From: Nyssa sinensis
Taxonomy: Eukaryota; Streptophyta; Magnoliopsida; Cornales; Nyssaceae
DNA: 64,000 nucleotides
Assembly: GCA_008638375.1 (NCBI GenBank)
Contig: CM018041.1
Coordinates: 7,824,627 to 7,888,626 of the forward strand
Direction of reading: 5' to 3'
Shown: positions 13,250-24,455 of the stretch, one piece after another
Layout of the letters: each line of letters begins with the position of its first letter
Position numbering within the stretch: the first letter of the stretch is position 1
Position numbers and translations under genes: made by a program
The notes under the pieces: generated by a model
Database searches by the model: none
What the model saw: only the letters and a program-made list of their open reading frames with translations
Told to the model about the DNA's origin: nothing

Positions 13250-13740
13250 ACCTGGACTAAAATTATTGAAGCGAGATGAATAAGCTCACGGGCAAGAGAT
13301 GGAAATGGGATGAGGGTGACGTTATGAGTCAATGGGTGGTCAGCCACGAGACACGAGGTCTGAGGCACACGTGTGCACTGACGGTCTGACAAAGCGTACA
13401 ACTTGTGTACACTTGCCGATGCCCCTGCCATTCGCACGAATGGACCGCCAGTTGTGCACGTGCGGTACGAATAATGCGACACTGACGTAGATATATATAT
13501 GTATAGAGATGGAGAGATAGAGATATGTAGATATAGAGAGAGAAAGTGCGTGCGCTGTCTGATAACGTACCGCCCCCACCGCCGAGCCCTAGCCAGCGAA
13601 ATCACATGCATCGCTAGCTTTTTGTTTGTCCGGTGGCCAATTTGGCCATTTCCGCGTTTTGGCTTGGAGCTGCGTTTGATTGAGACCGCCCGACCAACCA
13701 CTGCCCCAGTCAGAAACCAGTTAAGACCCGACTAGATGAC
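13250..13740. promoter_or_regulatory. GC-rich stretch with G-boxes, no recognised gene
   Basis: About 490 bp, much richer in G+C than the surroundings. It contains a 12-bp palindrome GCACACGTGTGC (13365-13376) with the core CACGTG, and GCACGTGC at 13456-13463. A GATA/GAGA-rich stretch follows (13490-13545). Open frames cross it on both strands with no family resemblance. It looks like a promoter or leader, possibly left over from a lost gene, but no transcript can be assigned. Confidence 0.35.
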
Positions 13741-14429
13741 TTAGATCAACCTTAGATTGTAATGGGACACCACATTTCTGGTTAGGTTTGGATATATTTC
13801 CTGTTATTAAATTTATATATTTTTTCATAAAGAGATACTACTTGACAGTATTAATTATTAAAACTGAATGTATAATTGAAAAATATCAATTTGAACAGTT
13901 TAATCAATAAATCATCACTTTTTTGGGACGAGACCAGAATTTTATTTTATGGGAGAAATATTTTTTTTGCTAATATTCCATCATAAATTAAAAATTTTAA
14001 AATATAAAAACATAAAATTAATTGATAATATTTTATGTTTATGATATATATATATATATATATAAAACTATCTTAAATTTCAACTTCTAGATTTTTGCTC
14101 ACACCTAACTCCATGGTCTAAATCTATCACTACTAGCAAGTTATGTAATGTATATCTTTTGTCTTGAATCTAAATTTGTACAAATTACTACATTTACATA
14201 AGAAAAAGATTATAAATATCTTAGTTGATTCTCAAAGAAAAAAAGGAATATTAAAAAAAAAATCCATTGGATTTTATTCACTATTCGATTCTAAATCATT
14301 TGGAGTCCAAACAATGCAAGAGCTATTGTGACTACGGAATATTTAAAGTTCATGCTTGTTTTTAATTATTTTTTGTAGGATTTAAAATCACTCTGATACT
14401 AAATGTAAAAACTAAAAATTACTCAACTT

Positions 14430-14799
14430 TCACAACAAAACTCTCACGCTTACTGTTGTGGCAATCTCACCTCACATCTGTTCAACTTACTGCATTCTGT
14501 CATTCTCTATATTTTGCCACCACTCACCACACTTTTCTATTATTTTTGTAGCTCATAACTCAATATGACAAAAACTCACATATATATAACATTGACTCTA
14601 AGTCCTATTTTGATTAAGACATCTAATCTCATACAAACTAGTATATCTTATTTAACTATAATCAGAAAACTAACTCTTATTAGAATATTAGTCCAACTAC
14701 AATTAGAATTACCTAAAAAGACTCCAAATATTATTAGGACTCAATAAACCAAATTAAGAAACTTCTTAAAGATTATGAGCTTGGTTTAATTGGCCAACA
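14430..14799 (-). repeat. LTR of the 14-17 kb element (deleted copy)
   Basis: Shares long blocks with the full LTR, such as TACTGTTGTGGCAATCTCAC and ATATATATAACATTGACTC. It lacks the TGTTGAAC end and adjoining segment. Confidence 0.7.
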
Positions 14800-15015
14800 A
14801 TGTCTCCCTTAAACCAAGCTCGCCAAAGTAGCTTCACCAACACTTTCGTGAGTAAGAATTTTCAAAGTAATTTTTGTCGTTGTAAGAAGTTTTTGTGACA
14901 GCAATCTGGAACAATCATCTGTTTTCATCTTTACAAGCGGATGTAGTTGAATCTTGTACTTGGCATACAACTTCTCAGCTTGTTCAACACGATCAAAGAA
15001 CAAATCCATGCTCAT

Positions 15016-15390
15016 TCATTCAAAATCAAAATCAATAAAACAATTATCCGTGTCAATAATTTCATCATCATACTGATGCAAAGCTTCCCAATATTTTAGA
15101 ATACCAAAATCTTCCTTTCGAACAAAATCTGCACCAATAAAATTATTAAGATCCAAACCAATATTGTAATATGATAAAAATTTATCAACGCCGATGAAAT
15201 CACAAATTTCAGACAACTTGAGCTTCTCAATTCCTAAAAATTCTTGAAACTTTAAAAATTCTATCTTCACAAAATCAACATGGTCTTGAATAATAAAATT
15301 CTCAATACCAATAAAATCAATAAACTCTGTATTGAAATATTCTTCAATCTCACTATGTTTTGATTTCAAAGTGCTTGACAAATCAAACAA
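15016..15390 (-). other. Unrecognised 124-residue open frame in the LTR element
   Basis: An Ile/Phe/Asp/Glu-rich frame with a loosely repeated pattern of about 12-17 residues (EFIDFIGIENF, EFLGIEKL, DFIGVDKF, NFIGADFV). It lies in the interior near the 3' LTR. I do not recognise it; the internal repetition suggests a low-complexity region rather than an enzyme. Upstream in the same interior, a second frame (16123-15914, MEKVLVNGQKFEILRVCGQN...) may be a gag-like leftover. Confidence 0.3.
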
Positions 15391-15913
15391 AGTAATAAGG
15401 CCAAAATCTTCAAAATCTTCAACTGCATCAATACCACAATATGTAAAATTTTCTTCTTTCTCAATAATTAAATTTTAAAACTAAGTACGCTGAAATAATT
15501 CTTCAATATCTCTCAATTCACCAAAAGCAATTTCTAACAATCATCATGATGAGCCAAAGTTAAACTTTCAACCATACAATTATTTTTATCTTCTTCAACT
15601 TTCAAATATTTCTTTCCTCATAACTAATATTTTCTTTCTCAGAAATATTGACAAAGTAATCAATATCATATGAATTTAAATTCAATACATTATATGAATC
15701 ATCCCAAATTGGAATGAATTCTGAAAATAATTTTGAACCATCAATCTCTTTATTTTCGTCAAACTTATCTTTTTCAAAATCAACTATCCAATATCTGTCT
15801 ATAGGAGGTTCATAACTGTTCTGCCGTTTATTTTTATATGCCGAAATAAGATCAAACCAAAACTTATATGGTGATAAATAGTTTTGTGTGCAAACAAACT
15901 TATTCTAATGTGC

Positions 15914-16123
15914 TCAATGTATTATCTTCCTTATTATCTTGTAGAACCATTTAAATTTTTTCTCATAAAGTTCTTTTGATAAACGCTTCAATGCAATATC
16001 CAATACATTAAATACATTGCAAGCATTAAGATAGAGTGTAATACAATGTAACCACTCATCAATATTCTGACCACATACTCTTAAAATCTCAAACTTTTGT
16101 CCATTAACCAAAACTTTCTCCAT
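15914..16123 (-). other. Unrecognised 69-residue open frame, possibly gag-like
   Basis: Reads MEKVLVNGQKFEILRVCGQN followed by IDEWLHCITLYLNACNVFNV. It lies shortly after the primer-site end of the interior, where gag starts in LTR elements. There is no zinc knuckle. Weak call based on position only. Confidence 0.25.
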
Positions 16124-16590
16124 AATTCAAATTAACAATTTATTTAAATCACGTATCTGAGTATGTCCAAAAATTGATCTCGACGTCCCTTTTTTTCCCT
16201 TCAATCTGATCAAGCTAGCATCCCTATCGATTAAACCAGAATTTATTTATTTATTTTTTTTTGCTTCACAAGTATTTGTAACACCACAAGATCTTTTTTC
16301 TGATCCAAACAACTATCAAATTTCAATCGAACAGCTCTTCAACAAACCACTCAAGAACTCAACCTTGAGTAACACGAGAATTACAATTCTCTGCAATAAT
16401 TTAGGAATAGGACCAAACTCTGATTTTCTACAACTTTGATAAGTTACCCAAGATCGTAATTGGTTCTTTGAAGAGCGAACTTAGCTCTAATAAGTTACCT
16501 CAAGATCGTTACTGGCTCTAATACCAAATGTAAGATTTAAAATCACTCTGATACCAAATGTAAAATTCAAAAATTACTCTAATACCAATT

Positions 16591-17043
16591 TGTTGAACAA
16601 AAAAAAAAAACAAGAGAAGAAGTAAAGTGAACAAACTAATATTTTATTGAAGAAAACTCACATAAAAACCCACTCTCACAACAAAACACTCACGCCTACT
16701 GTTGTGGCAATCTCACCTCACATCTATTCAGCCTACTGCATTCTGCCATCTCTATATTTTTCACCATTCACCAAACTTTTCTATTATTTTTGTGGCTCAC
16801 AACTCAATGTGACAGAGACTCACATATATATAACATTGACTCTAAGTCCTATATTGATTAGGACATCTAATCATATAAAAACTAATATATCTTATTTAAC
16901 TATAATCAGAAAACTAACTCTCATTAGAATATTAATCCAACTACAATTAGGACTACCCAAAAAGACTCCAAATATTATTAGGACTTGATAAACCAAATTA
17001 AGAAACTTCCTAAAATTTATGGGCTTAGTTTAATTAGCCAACA
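16591..17043 (-). repeat. LTR of the 14-17 kb element (full copy)
   Basis: 453 bp with TG...CA ends and the short inverted terminal TGTTG/CAACA. Most of it is matched by 14430-14799, which lacks about 110 bp near the primer-site end. Confidence 0.75.
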
Positions 17044-17386
17044 ATGACTCCCTTAAATCAAGCTTGCTAAAGTAGCTTCACCAACACCTTCATGAATAAG
17101 AATTTTCAAAGCAATTTCTGTCGCTGTAAGAAGCTTTTGTGATGGGCTTGGTTTAATTGGCCAACATTTTAATTACCTCTCAAATCACTTCATTGCTACT
17201 AGGAATATATAGAGGAGAAAAAGTGGTGAAGTATAATAAAAGTATCCTTCACCTCATTCAATTTTTGTTTTTAGTTCAATTATATTTCTTCATGACAAAG
17301 AGAATTTCATGGATGGTTATTATTGAAAAGAAAAATTATATTTCTTCAAATCAACATTTTTTAAAAAAAGAAATGACACGCTTGTA

Positions 17387-17964
17387 AGAAAAATTTTTAC
17401 TTTTTGCATCATTTTCTTTTTCTTCATTAATGCTTCATTTGATTCAAGCAAGAGAAATTTTAATGCTATATCCCATTTCTAATTATCTAAATTGGAGAGA
17501 TTAATATGAGAAAAACCATTTTCTTTTACCTTTTTTTCCTTTCTTTTTTCTTTCCAAATTTATACCCTTGTAATTTTTTTTAAAAAAAGTAATGACACAC
17601 TTGTAATTTCAAACAATTTAAACTTTACTATCTCATCACATTCACACAAACTTCTCTCTTTATATTAAAGTTTACTATCTCTTTTTTCTAATATAAAGAG
17701 AGAAGTTTGTGGGAATGTGATGAGATAGTAAACTTTAAATTGTATGAAATTACAAGTGTCATTACTTTTTTAAAAAAAATTACAAGGGTATAAATTTGGA
17801 AAGAAAAAGAAAGAACAAAGGTAAAAGAAAATGGTTTTTCTCATATTAATCTCTCCAATTTAGATAATTAGAAATGGAATATAGCATTAAAAATTTCTCT
17901 TGCTTGAATCAAATGAAGCATTAATGAAGAAAAAGAAAATGATGCAAAAAGTAAAAAATTTTCT
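17387..17964. repeat. 578-bp foldback (long inverted repeat)
   Basis: Left arm 17387-17667 and right arm 17689-17964 are near-perfect complements around a 21-base loop. Examples are CTTTTTGCATC against GATGCAAAAAG and CAAACTTCTCTCTTTATATTA against TAATATAAAGAGAGAAGTTTG. Arms of about 280 bp with few mismatches. A snap-back DNA element is most likely; if transcribed it would form a long double-stranded RNA. Confidence 0.92.
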
Positions 17965-18224
17965 TTCTTTCTTTCATCATATTTTCTTTTCTTCCCCATT
18001 TTAATTGGCAATTGGATAGGGAAAAATGATTTCCCTCATATAATCTTTTCTTATTCTTTACTAAATTTGAAAACCAAACAAAATTTCTTTAAATCATCAA
18101 TTGTTCTAAAAACTTAAACTGATAGAAAATAGTCCTAATAATATATATATATATAAACTTAAACTGATAGAGAATAGACCTAACAATATTATATATATAT
18201 ATATATATCGAGTTGTTTTTAACA

Positions 18225-18440
18225 CCCTCCCTCACGTGCACTCCAATCTTGCACGTGGAAAGTAAAGAGTGTCTATGGAGCAACACCCTCCCTTGCGTGT
18301 AACCCAATCTTGTACCCCAATCTTGCATGTGGAAAGTAAGGAATATTTATGGAGTGACACCTTTCCTGCGACACCCTCCCTCACGTGTAACCTTATTTTA
18401 CACGTAAAAAGTAAAGAGTATTTATGGAACGACACACTGA
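18225..18440 (+). repeat. Three tandem units of about 60-75 bp
   Basis: Each unit has (CCCTCCC)T(C/T)(A/G)CGTGxAxxCxxAT, then CACGTGGAAAGTAAAGAGT-like and TTTATGGAGxGACAC-like blocks. Units start near 18225, 18286 and 18360. Confidence 0.7.
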
Positions 18441-18449
18441 CAGAACAAT

Positions 18450-19514
18450 TGTTGGAAAAATGGGTTTGAGCATATTAAATTAGCTATCTTTTAGCTAAAA
18501 TTAAAGTGGGTCCCACAAATTAATTTTGGTGGGTCCACATGGGAATGTGTTCTCCTCCATGAGGAGATGAAGATTATATATTGAGTTGCTCCAAACTATT
18601 AAGGAGTGAATGAAAAATTACCTCCAAACATCACCACTTGAAAATGGTAACAAAAGCTTTAAGCTTGAAGGAAAGCTTGTATCCCACATAGGATGGGAAC
18701 AAGGCTTTTAAAGAGTATATATACACCTATCTTGGAATGGGGTTTGGGCCCCAAGGGGCACCCCAGTTTTGTGGAAGGGAGAGGACCTAGCACATGTTTG
18801 GTTCACCACACACGCGCGCCCCGCACCGAACTGGGTCGGGCTTGGGCTTGCTGTGTATATATCTTTTTAGAGAAAAATTATTTAAATTTTTCAAACTTGA
18901 AACGCTGTCGTTTTGCGACATGCGTATAGTTACCGTTGAGAGTCCAAAACGCTGTCATTTTGGAAGCGTTGTTTGACTGAATGGGCGTCTTCTACAAACG
19001 CGATTGTGTCTGTTCGCCATGAACAGACACGACCCAAGCTTCATGCCTGTACCAAACAATCATGAGCGAGTCTATAAATAGGACACAATCACAAACATTC
19101 TGTATTCATTTTTCATTCAATTCATTTTGCATATCGTTTTCATTTTTAAGAAAGAGTTCTGCACAAGTTCTAGTTCGACAGACAACCATTGATAGTGCTT
19201 GCCTTTGTGTTGGGAGATCATTTTATCCTAGGAGACAAGTTGCCAAGAACTCTTTAGCACCACTGAGAGGGCAATAAATTGTCTTAAGGAAATTATGTTC
19301 AACACAAGACTTGATCTTTTTCTGATTTCTGCAATTCGAGTTCCTGTTCTACAACTCTTACAGACTTGATCTGTTTCTGATTTCTGCAATTCGAGTTCCT
19401 GTTCTGCAACTCTTAAAGGTTCTAATTTCGTTTATGAATTTGGTTCAAGTTTTATTATTTCTGTACTTTAATTCTGGAATAATATTGCAACTGATATATA
19501 TATATTAAATAACA
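18450..19514 (+). mobile_element. Solo LTR, 1,065 bp, with 5-bp target duplication
   Basis: It begins TGTTGGAAAAATGG and ends AAATAACA, bounded by ACAAT at 18445-18449 and 19515-19519. A TATA box TATAAATA at 19073-19080, about 440 bp before the 3' end, fits the U3 promoter and plus orientation. A 55-bp direct duplication lies at 19308-19362 and 19363-19417. No primer site or internal domain adjoins it, so it is a solo LTR left by LTR-LTR recombination. Confidence 0.82.
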
Positions 19515-19712
19515 ACAATTGCGAACCTTGACGTAACAGGGTGAGAGTATTAATCCTAATTTAATAATAAGGTGAGAAATGAATGAGATGAGACTTCAAC
19601 CCAATACTCCTTAAAAGAAAAGTTCTTATACCATTTTAAATTACCAATTACTTTAAAAACTTTAAATTGGTATATAATGAGCCCAACAATGTATATTAAG
19701 CTGTTTTTAACA

Positions 19713-21347
19713 ATTTGAATAAGAAACTCTCTTTGATTAATGAATGAGATCCTTACATGGACACTAATTATTTATCATTTACACTATGTTATGAAATATG
19801 TATACTATCCAAGTCATGAATTCAAAATCCATATGGTGTGGAAAACATGGAGTACTCATGGTGACATTTTTTTTTCTTGAGAGAATTTGGAAACATGCCA
19901 CGCAGATATTCGGTCTCAGAAAAACAAAAAGAAAAACCAACCACTCTTCATAACTAAATAGTGTATACGTTCCAATCATCACTAGTCAATATTTTGTATA
20001 ATATATGTTAAAAAAAAAAAGTCTCAGTTTCACACGTATCTGTGTTGTTTATTTATTCTTAATTTGATGTGAATTCCAAATGAGACAAATGAAATTTTTC
20101 AAAGCAATGTGATGCTATCATGCACCAAAAGCATTGGAAGTTTTCTCATTGGAGATGAGAACTTGAAAAATCATTTAACAAGCTAATGTTAATTAAATAC
20201 AATTAAATTTCCATTTGGAAGTGGTGCTTAGTTATGAGTTTGATTGACACTGTCGGCCAAATCTCCTTTGATTCTTGGAAATTTGGTTGCTTTGTCCATA
20301 ATCAACTAACATTAGACATAACCCCACTCTTGATAATTATAATTATCTATATATATCTTTTCGTTTTTTTGTTGTTGTTGTCTTTTAATGCTTCGTCCTT
20401 TGCTCCAACACTGCAGCAATTTAAGACTTTCTTCACCTCCATCAATCATTCTCTAATCGACTAAGTTTATCCCCTAATCTTAAAAACCATAAAGTAATCA
20501 ACACACTAATCTTTTCTCTTTGACAAAAAGAAGTGGAAACAGAAAAAAAAAAAATTATAACCACAAACAATTTACTGTTTTTCTTTTGATTTAGAGAAGG
20601 TACTTCGTTGTTCACTGGTTGCAAAAAGTGAAACAAAGCAACCCAAAATTATATATATGTGTAGTTGCTTAATTAGGGCACATTTTGCTAACCTTTTCTT
20701 TTTTGTTTTGGCCATATATCTTCTTTAACGTGTATATATAATTCCATTCACATCACTTCCCCTTTAATGCTGCTTATTACCTTCTCCCAACCATTCCATT
20801 CCTAAGCTAGTAAGTTGGTATTGTATGATTTTGGTGGTTCATTTTGCTAGATCTGAAACATGTCGAGTATATATCCAATAGGGGAGCAAAAAACAAACTC
20901 GGGCATTAGGGCACAAAAGCGGTTTAGTTCGTGTCTTTGCCTTTGACTTAGTGATAATTTAAGTTCATTCACAAGCAGTTTTAACATTAAGTGAATAAAG
21001 TAATCGCTTTAGGTCCCAATAAAAAAACTTCAAAATTTCTATCTACAGTATAATATAAACTAGAAATCTAACGACAATATAAGTATAGCTCTACAAAAAA
21101 AAAGGCACATGAAGTCTCTAGGAAAAAAGATCAATTCTATTGATAGATTCTTGTTATGTATTATTCTTTTTTACTATTGCATAAATAAAAAAGACGTGAA
21201 TAATAATTCTGTATTGCGTAGTTTACATTTCTATAAATTCTATTATTAGAATATTACTCAATTGTTTGATTATGTAAAAACTCTATTATTACAGTTTTAT
21301 TCAACATATACATATCTCTTGTTGGAACATTATTATAATTTAATATT

Positions 21348-21381
<34 letters not shown>

Positions 21382-22095
21382 AAACAAAGCATTAAAAATA
21401 TTTATATAAATTTATTAGGATTTTAGGCTTCGAATTGTCTTGAACTAGCCTAAGTTTATTATAAAATGAATATCAAGGCTCAAATACCAATGTCTATTGT
21501 TTGAAAAAAAAAAACATAAAAATTGAAAAGAACACGAGTGATATTAATAATTTCTAAGTGTAAAGAAGAATCATCATGAAGATATGCAGTCACCTAACAT
21601 GGAAGCTCATGTGAATTGTTAATGGAACAATGGGAAATTTTATAATTCATTAAAGGAATGCTTGGAAGAGAAGGCAAGACATCTGGTGAATTTAAGGTGG
21701 ATTACTGAGGAAACCTGCCAGAAATGGTAATGAATCATTGATTTGGTTGATTGTTGAGAGGTTGCAGTGAAGCAAATGATGACTAAGAATATTTTAACAG
21801 CCACTCCAACCAAAACTATAAGTTTCCATTTCTTTGTGTAAATTTTTTGCCATCAAACAGCTATTGACCATTGAGACTGATGTGATCAAAATTTTGTTCA
21901 CAATTTGCTTTACTAGGGATTTGTGAATTGGATTGTACGATTTCAATCATGAATTATTTGTGATTTAGTACGAAAGATTTAGTGTTTCAATTTAAAATAT
22001 CAATAATCTCAAAAAAATCATGCAACAAATATGAAAATGCATACATACATTATTGAAACTTTTATTTTATACTAGCTTAGGTTCATTGGAATCTT

Positions 22096-22153
<58 letters not shown>

Positions 22154-23599
22154 AAAGTATTTCAATTTTTATATAAACATATTCTATTTTAACAAAACGA
22201 TTTGAAAAAGTCTATCATTAATATATCACATACGCTCCTGTTTTCATTACACATACTATAACGATTGAGGTTTTAGGTGACATTGATTTTGTTGCTCGGA
22301 TAATTTGCAATATGAGAGAAGAAGATATCATGAATAGGACCCACTAAACATTTATCCACTTTGGATCAAGAATTCCCCACACTTTGATATTTTGCATGCA
22401 TTTGCATTATTTTATTATAAACAAATGAAGTAACCACATCACCATTATAGTTTACTAATGAGGGATAAAGTAGGGTTTTTTCAAGAGTATAATGTGAGTG
22501 TAAAAAAAATTATAGAAGGGAAGAAATCAGACATGAAAACCTTGAGAGAGATTGGCAATGAAACAACCTTCTAACACATTTTTGAAGCATATCTTAAAAG
22601 TTCCAAATAGGTTCTATCTCAACAATTTCCCAATGGTTTTCGAGAAATTTCCCCGAATTTTCTCGTATACTTGATTGTTTCTTGATGCAACTGGTGTTAG
22701 AAAGCTAATCAATTTCCCACATATGATGAATATATTCTCCCATTTTCTTGTAGTAATACAAAAGTGTAATGTTTCCTCATTTCATAACCCAAAGTATAAC
22801 AAAAAATGGGGGAAAAGGAGACATGCTGAAAGATTTAGAGCAGATCAATCAAGTTCCATCCAAACCTTGTTTATCCATCAGAAATGGTATAAAAGGAACA
22901 TAGTAAAGTGCAAAGAGATGACAACACAAACACACAATTCTCACCCCCATCACACGTTTGCGCGAATCACTGCGACAGAACACCAACACAATGAAAATGC
23001 ATCAAAAGATTCAGACTGATGACAAAAAGGGCCTAAAAATTGTTGAAATTGACATTGGAAATGATTAATGTTGGAGACTATGTAGCACAAGAAGTTAAAT
23101 CATGATTAGTGAAGAAACAAAAGAGATGTTGTTTCTGTGTAGGGATGGTGGGTGGTGGCTTTTCTTTTATCTTTTGCTTTTGCTCGTTGATGGCTCGCGC
23201 TTGCAGTCCACTTAGTTATGTCTCTCGCAACCATGTGACCATCGCTTTCTTGCTTTCCGGTGACAAGAAGCCATGATTTCGATTCCTTGGCTTCCACATT
23301 ACCATTTGCCATTTGCTTTAGGTCTAATCTTTTTGATCACATTTTTATTCTCTTTTGCCTATCTGTTCATCAGGCTATGTCAAGCTGGATTATACCCTAT
23401 AGTTGGAAGTATAATAATAACTAGGAAAAGTGGTTCTCCTTTTGTCTCTCTTTTCTCTGTAAAGACCAACATCATTCTACTGAAGAACATGCCAAGTTGG
23501 ATCATATTCCTGTGGCTGTAGCTTATGATACAACATATTATATTGGCAGAGACATATATAAACAGTTTGGCTAATGTACATGCGCGCGCACATATATTT
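19713..23599. other. Intergenic DNA, no supported gene
   Basis: Contains the long TA microsatellite and AT-rich sequence. Short frames at 20.2, 22.7 and 23.3 kb lack conserved motifs or splice-supported partners. Confidence 0.4.
22099..22150. repeat. (TA)n microsatellite, about 25 units
   Basis: Uninterrupted alternating TA run, the longest in the window. Confidence 0.95.
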
Positions 23600-24455
23600 A
23601 TATAGGGGATTAACTACGCATGTGTTGTACTAAGTGTCGTGATCCCAAGTCTAGATAAATGAGGAAGGTTGTGTTAAGTAACTAACAACCAACGTAAAAT
23701 CTTATCAGAACTCTTATGAACACACGTATAGGAAATTAACTACGCATGTGTTGTACTTAGTATCGTATCGTTACACAACCGATCTCAAGTTTGGATAAAC
23801 GAGAAAGGTTGTGTTAGTAACTAAGAACCAACGTAAAATTATATAAAACACACACAAATATAGGGAATTTACTACGCATGTGTTGTACTTAGTGTCGTGT
23901 CGTTACACAGCCGATCCCAAGTATTGATAAATGAGAAAGGTTGCATTAGGTACCTGACTACCAACGTAAAATCCTATCAGAATTCTTATGAACACATACA
24001 CACATATAGGGAATTAATTACCAATGTGTTGTACTTAGTGTCGTATCGTTACACAGTCGATCTCAAGTCCAGATAAAAGAAAAATATTGCGTTAGGTAAC
24101 TGACTTGCCAATGTAAAATTATATCAGAACCCTTACGAACACACACATAGACACATATAGGGAATTTACTACGCATGTATTGTACTTAGTGTCGTGTCGT
24201 TACACAGCCGATCCCAAGTCTAGATAAATGAGGAAGGATTGCGTTAGGTACCTGACCACCAATGTAAAAGCCTATCAGAATCCTTATGAACACATACACA
24301 TATTGGGAATTAATTATGCATGTGTTGTACTTAGTGTCATATCATTATACAACCGATCCCAAGTCCAGATAAAAGAAAATATCGCATTACATAACTGACT
24401 GTCAATGTAAAGTCCTATCAAAATCCTTATGAACACAAAGTTACACATATATAGC
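23600..24455 (+). repeat. Tandem array, six units of 126-151 bp
   Basis: Units start near 23605, 23731, 23863, 24009, 24160 and 24305, each with (T/A)GGGAATT(A/T)A(C/T)TACGCATGTG, TTGTACTTAGTGTCGT(G/A)TCGTTACACAG, CCGATCCCAAGTC and AACGTAAAATC. They vary through indels and substitutions. The array is non-coding, with the first unit cut short and the last running out near 24450. Confidence 0.92.

Larger units (their letters stand above)
14385..17166 (-). mobile_element. LTR array of a non-autonomous copia-like element
   Basis: Minus orientation. A full LTR (16591-17043, TGTTGAAC...GGCCAACA) and a deleted copy (about 14430-14799) bound an interior of 1.8 kb. On the minus strand the interior starts with a primer site (AATTGGTATTAGAG) and ends with the purine tract TTTAAGGGAGACAT. 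Beyond the right LTR, 17044-17141 repeats the interior's 3' end and 17142-17166 a bare LTR terminus. Beyond the left LTR, 14385-14430 repeats the primer-site region. The layout is of more than two LTRs sharing interiors. No reverse transcriptase was found. Confidence 0.75.
18105..19712 (-). mobile_element. Degenerate LTR element hosting a solo LTR
   Basis: The ends show related short LTR-like pieces. On the minus strand TGTTAAAAACAG... starts at 19712 and TTAAAAACAACTCG... starts at about 18222, preceded by the purine run GTGAGGGAGGG. Both pieces continue into TTTAAGTTTTTA-like sequence. A three-unit direct repeat (18225-18440) lies inside. No coding domain and no convincing target duplication were found, so the outer element is tentative. 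Confidence 0.4.

Noticed and set aside
13216..13735. 161- and 78-residue frames on both strands across the GC-rich stretch
   Set aside because: Low-complexity, no conserved motif, frames overlap each other; GC-rich sequence simply has fewer stops.
20250..20290. CAAATCTCCTTTG resembling a miR399 pairing segment
   Set aside because: Only 13 contiguous bases match, flanking pairing is poor, and no precursor-type hairpin with a proper star strand is formed.
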